Positions 5,501-6,941 of a stretch of 6,941 bases of DNA are shown piece by piece. Origin of the DNA: Sedimentisphaerales bacterium (GTDB taxonomy: Bacteria; Planctomycetota; Phycisphaerae; Sedimentisphaerales; SG8-4). The position numbers were made by a program, and so were the translations under genes. The notes under the pieces were generated by a model. The model saw only the letters and a list, made by a program, of their open reading frames with translations, had not been told where the DNA came from and did no database searches. The stretch's first letter is position 1. Every line of letters starts with the position of its first letter. Location of the stretch: the NCBI GenBank assembly GCA_016932895.1, contig JAFGCA010000516.1, positions 1-6,941 of the forward strand, read 5' to 3'.

Positions 5501-6049
5501 ATGAACAAACATTTACGGACAGTTGTTCTGATCGATTCCGACGGGATGGCGGCACATTCCGTTGAGGAATACTGGCGTCGGTTGCACATCGCCAACCCGC
5601 TCCGCATTCTTCGATCCTGTGAAGAGGCATGCGACAGCCTCTTCAATCATAGCGGCGCCTCAGGCGGGCTGGATCCTTCCGGCCTCGCCGCGGTCGTTCT
5701 CGATCAATCGGTGGCGACAAAGCAGGGGCGCGGACTGCTTGACCACCTTCGTAACACACCGGCAACGGCTTTCCTGCCTTTGATTGTGTATGCGCCCGAT
5801 GTCGCGCGCTTGGAGAAACGCCGGGATATCGCCGTGAATTCGTTTGTCCGGCGGCCGATGGCGTTACGGCTTGTGGCAACCCTCGACTCGGTCTGCGGCT
5901 TGCGGGCCGATCATCAAAGCCCTGCCAACCGAGCGTGTTTCGTTTGGCCCGGCGCCAGGGATTCTGCTGCTGAAAAGCACGGAGAACAAGGGAGAAAGGA
6001 GGTGGTGCGCGGCAGTATGGCGAGAAACACAGCGACAGTGGCGAAGTGA
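5501..6049 (+). CDS. Rcp1-like response-regulator receiver protein with degenerate active site
   Basis: Predicted single-domain signalling protein (182 aa) with a CheY-like receiver over residues about 5-134. The opening VVLIDSD gives acidic residues Asp12 and Asp14, and strand 3 AAVVLDQS supplies the likely phospho-acceptor Asp68. The insertion before strand 3 and phrases such as LLDHLRNTPATAFLPLIVY resemble the Rcp1/cyanobacterial-phytochrome-type group. Two normally conserved residues are changed: the Thr/Ser after strand 4 is Ala98 (PLIVYAPD), and the invariant Lys of the VxKP motif is Arg118 (FVRRP). Phosphorylation may be absent or behave unusually. From residue about 135 the tail is low-complexity, has no recognisable domain, and no DNA-binding output domain is present. 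The gene sits alone behind the sigma-54 promoter and structured leader, 51 nt before the small heat-shock genes. No sensor kinase is visible. The domain assignment is by motif pattern only. Confidence 0.75.
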   Translation: MNKHLRTVVLIDSDGMAAHSVEEYWRRLHIANPLRILRSCEEACDSLFNHSGASGGLDPSGLAAVVLDQSVATKQGRGLLDHLRNTPATAFLPLIVYAPDVARLEKRRDIAVNSFVRRPMALRLVATLDSVCGLRADHQSPANRACFVWPGARDSAAEKHGEQGRKEVVRGSMARNTATVAK

Positions 6050-6100
6050 ATCGTGGAGACGAGCAACGGTGATATGATTTTTCGAAAGGAGGGATAAGCA

Positions 6101-6568
6101 ATGTTCGACCTGACGACATGGCCGGGGAATCCCTGGTCGATCTTCGATGAGATGGAGTCGCTCCAGGAGGATATGAACCGTCTCTTCGCGGGGCAGCCGG
6201 CAGGCAGTCCAAACCGACGTGGAGGCGCATGGCGTCGCCGTCCGAGCTATCCGCTGATGAACGTCTGGTCCTCGACCGACGGCCTCGTGATTGACGCGGA
6301 ACTCCCGGGCGTCGACCCGAAGGACGTGGACATCTCCGTGATGGGCGATCGGTTGACCCTTCGCGGCAAGGTAAACGCTGAAGAGGGCGCGGAAGGCGAG
6401 ACCTACCACCGGCGCGAACGCCCCGCAGGCGAGTTTGTCCGGACGCTTCAGTTGCCGTTCCGGGCTGACTCAGGCTCCGTGAAGGCGAATTACAAGAACG
6501 GTGTTCTTCGGCTGACCGTACCCCGGTCGGAAGAAGAGAAGCCAAAGAGAATACTGATCGAGGGGTAA
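6101..6568 (+). CDS. Small heat-shock protein, Hsp20/alpha-crystallin family
   Basis: ATP-independent holdase that binds unfolding proteins in the cytoplasm and keeps them available for DnaK-type refolding; family members assemble into oligomers. It is 155 aa, typical of class A bacterial members. The N-terminal arm has the FDEMESLQEDMNRLF helix (about 15-29). The alpha-crystallin domain spans about 50-142, with AELPGVDPKDVDISV (66-80), LTLRGK and the signature A-N-Y-K-N-G-V-L at 129-136 followed by RLTVPR. The C-terminal anchoring motif is present as Ile151-Leu-Ile153. The start is fixed by GAAAGGAGGG (6084-6093), 7 nt upstream of the ATG. TATGAT (6073-6078) is a good -10 hexamer but has no matching -35, and I see no CIRCE element, so read-through from the receiver gene is possible. 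The paired Hsp20 gene follows 101 nt downstream. Confidence 0.95.
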   Translation: MFDLTTWPGNPWSIFDEMESLQEDMNRLFAGQPAGSPNRRGGAWRRRPSYPLMNVWSSTDGLVIDAELPGVDPKDVDISVMGDRLTLRGKVNAEEGAEGETYHRRERPAGEFVRTLQLPFRADSGSVKANYKNGVLRLTVPRSEEEKPKRILIEG

Positions 6569-6577
6569 GCGAAAAGG

Positions 6578-6597
6578 GCTGGGCGAGAACGCCCGGC
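6578..6597 (+). repeat. Hairpin between the two Hsp20 genes
   Basis: GCTGGGCG (6578-6585) pairs with CGCCCGGC (6590-6597), with one G-U, around the tetraloop AGAA, starting 9 nt after the first Hsp20 stop. There is no U-run, so it more likely stabilises or processes the mRNA than ends it. The following 60 nt are also GC-rich, with GCCGC/GCGGC partial symmetry. Confidence 0.45.
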
Positions 6598-6669
6598 GTC
6601 GCACCGCCGCTGCGCGGAGCGCCACGCTGCGGCAATCTCGCCGGCCGACGGGATAGGAGGTGAGTCACA

Positions 6670-6941
6670 ATGGCTGAGACGCAAGTGGCAAAAAGAGAAA
6701 ATCAGGCCGTCCAGAGGGCTCAGGCCCCGGAGACGGAGACGATCTACATTCCGGACGTCGATATCAGCGAAAACAACGAGCGGATTCGGCTGGTGGCCGA
6801 TATGCCCGGTGTGGATCGGAAGTCGGTCGGTGTGTCAGTCGAAAACAACGTCCTGACCATCGAGGGCGAGGCTCATGCCGAAACGCCCGATGGGTACGAG
6901 CTTGTCGGCCGGGAATACGGCGTCGGCAAGTACCGCCGGGA
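6670..6941 (+). CDS. Second small heat-shock protein, Hsp20 family (3' partial)
   Basis: The frame opens at the ATG at 6670, behind AGGAGGTGA (6655-6663), and runs open to the window edge (90 complete codons). It is a second Hsp20-type holdase: after a polar arm rich in Glu, Gln and Ala (residues 1-24) come YIPDVDI (26-32), the ADMPGVDRKSV stretch (43-53), ENNVLTIEG (58-66) and REYGVGKYRR (81-90), all alpha-crystallin-domain hallmarks. The C-terminal half, with the NGVL-type signature and the I-x-I anchor, lies beyond the edge. The short N-terminal arm and the REYxVGxYRR phrase differ clearly from the first Hsp20, so this is a divergent paralogue, not a recent duplicate. The pair is probably one transcript and may form mixed oligomers, though that is inferred. 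Confidence 0.93.
   Translation, partial: MAETQVAKRENQAVQRAQAPETETIYIPDVDISENNERIRLVADMPGVDRKSVGVSVENNVLTIEGEAHAETPDGYELVGREYGVGKYRR

Noticed and set aside
5296..5565. 89-codon plus-strand frame starting in the intergenic region
   Set aside because: Starts inside the sigma-54 promoter, has no ribosome binding site at usable spacing and runs into the receiver gene out of frame.
5203..5646. 147-codon minus-strand frame in the intergenic region
   Set aside because: No recognisable domain; it overlaps the sigma-54 site and the start of the receiver gene on the opposite strand.
6050..6100. Heat-shock regulatory element (CIRCE or sigma-32 promoter) before the first Hsp20
   Set aside because: No TTAGCACTC/GAGTGCTAA dyad and no CTTGAA/CCCAT pair; only an isolated TATGAT -10-like hexamer.
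5643..6668. 341-codon minus-strand frame across the receiver and first Hsp20 genes
   Set aside because: Composition is Arg/Ser/Pro-rich as in shadow frames, and it overlaps two supported genes.

Overview
This is bacterial DNA: GC-rich and densely packed, with strong AGGAGG-type Shine-Dalgarno sites and a probable sigma-54 promoter. Nothing in it fixes the species. The diadenylate cyclase is of the DacZ-like architecture (RHH variant, N-terminal pyruvate-kinase-like domain), not the DisA or CdaA type of Firmicutes. Together with tandem small heat-shock genes this loosely suggests an environmental Gram-negative-type lineage such as the Planctomycetes/Verrucomicrobia/Hydrogenedentes range or a deltaproteobacterium. 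That placement is a guess.

Layout. (1) 2-2536, plus strand: most of a type III restriction (Res-type) helicase-nuclease, cut at its 5' end by the window edge. Its Mod partner, if present, would lie upstream. (2) 2572-3486, minus strand: a YegS/DgkB-like lipid kinase, convergent with the Res gene across only 35 bp. (3) 3649-5092, plus strand: a two-gene operon of a minimal J-domain co-chaperone and a DacZ-like c-di-AMP synthase, 4 nt apart. (4) 5093-5500: a 408-bp intergenic region holding several dyads, a well-formed sigma-54 -24/-12 promoter (5288-5304) and a leader with three successive inverted repeats, the last a UUCG-capped hairpin ending 2 nt before the ribosome binding site. (5) 5501-6049: an Rcp1-like receiver-domain protein that keeps its acidic pocket and phospho-acceptor Asp but has lost the conserved Thr/Ser and Lys. 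(6) 6101-6568 and 6670-end: two different small heat-shock proteins (Hsp20 family), the second cut by the right edge.

How they may work together. From 3649 onward everything is on the plus strand and reads as a stress-response cluster: a co-chaperone, a second-messenger synthase, a putative regulator under sigma-54 control, and two holdase chaperones. That these form one functional unit is inference from order and strand only. The restriction gene and the lipid kinase appear unrelated to it.
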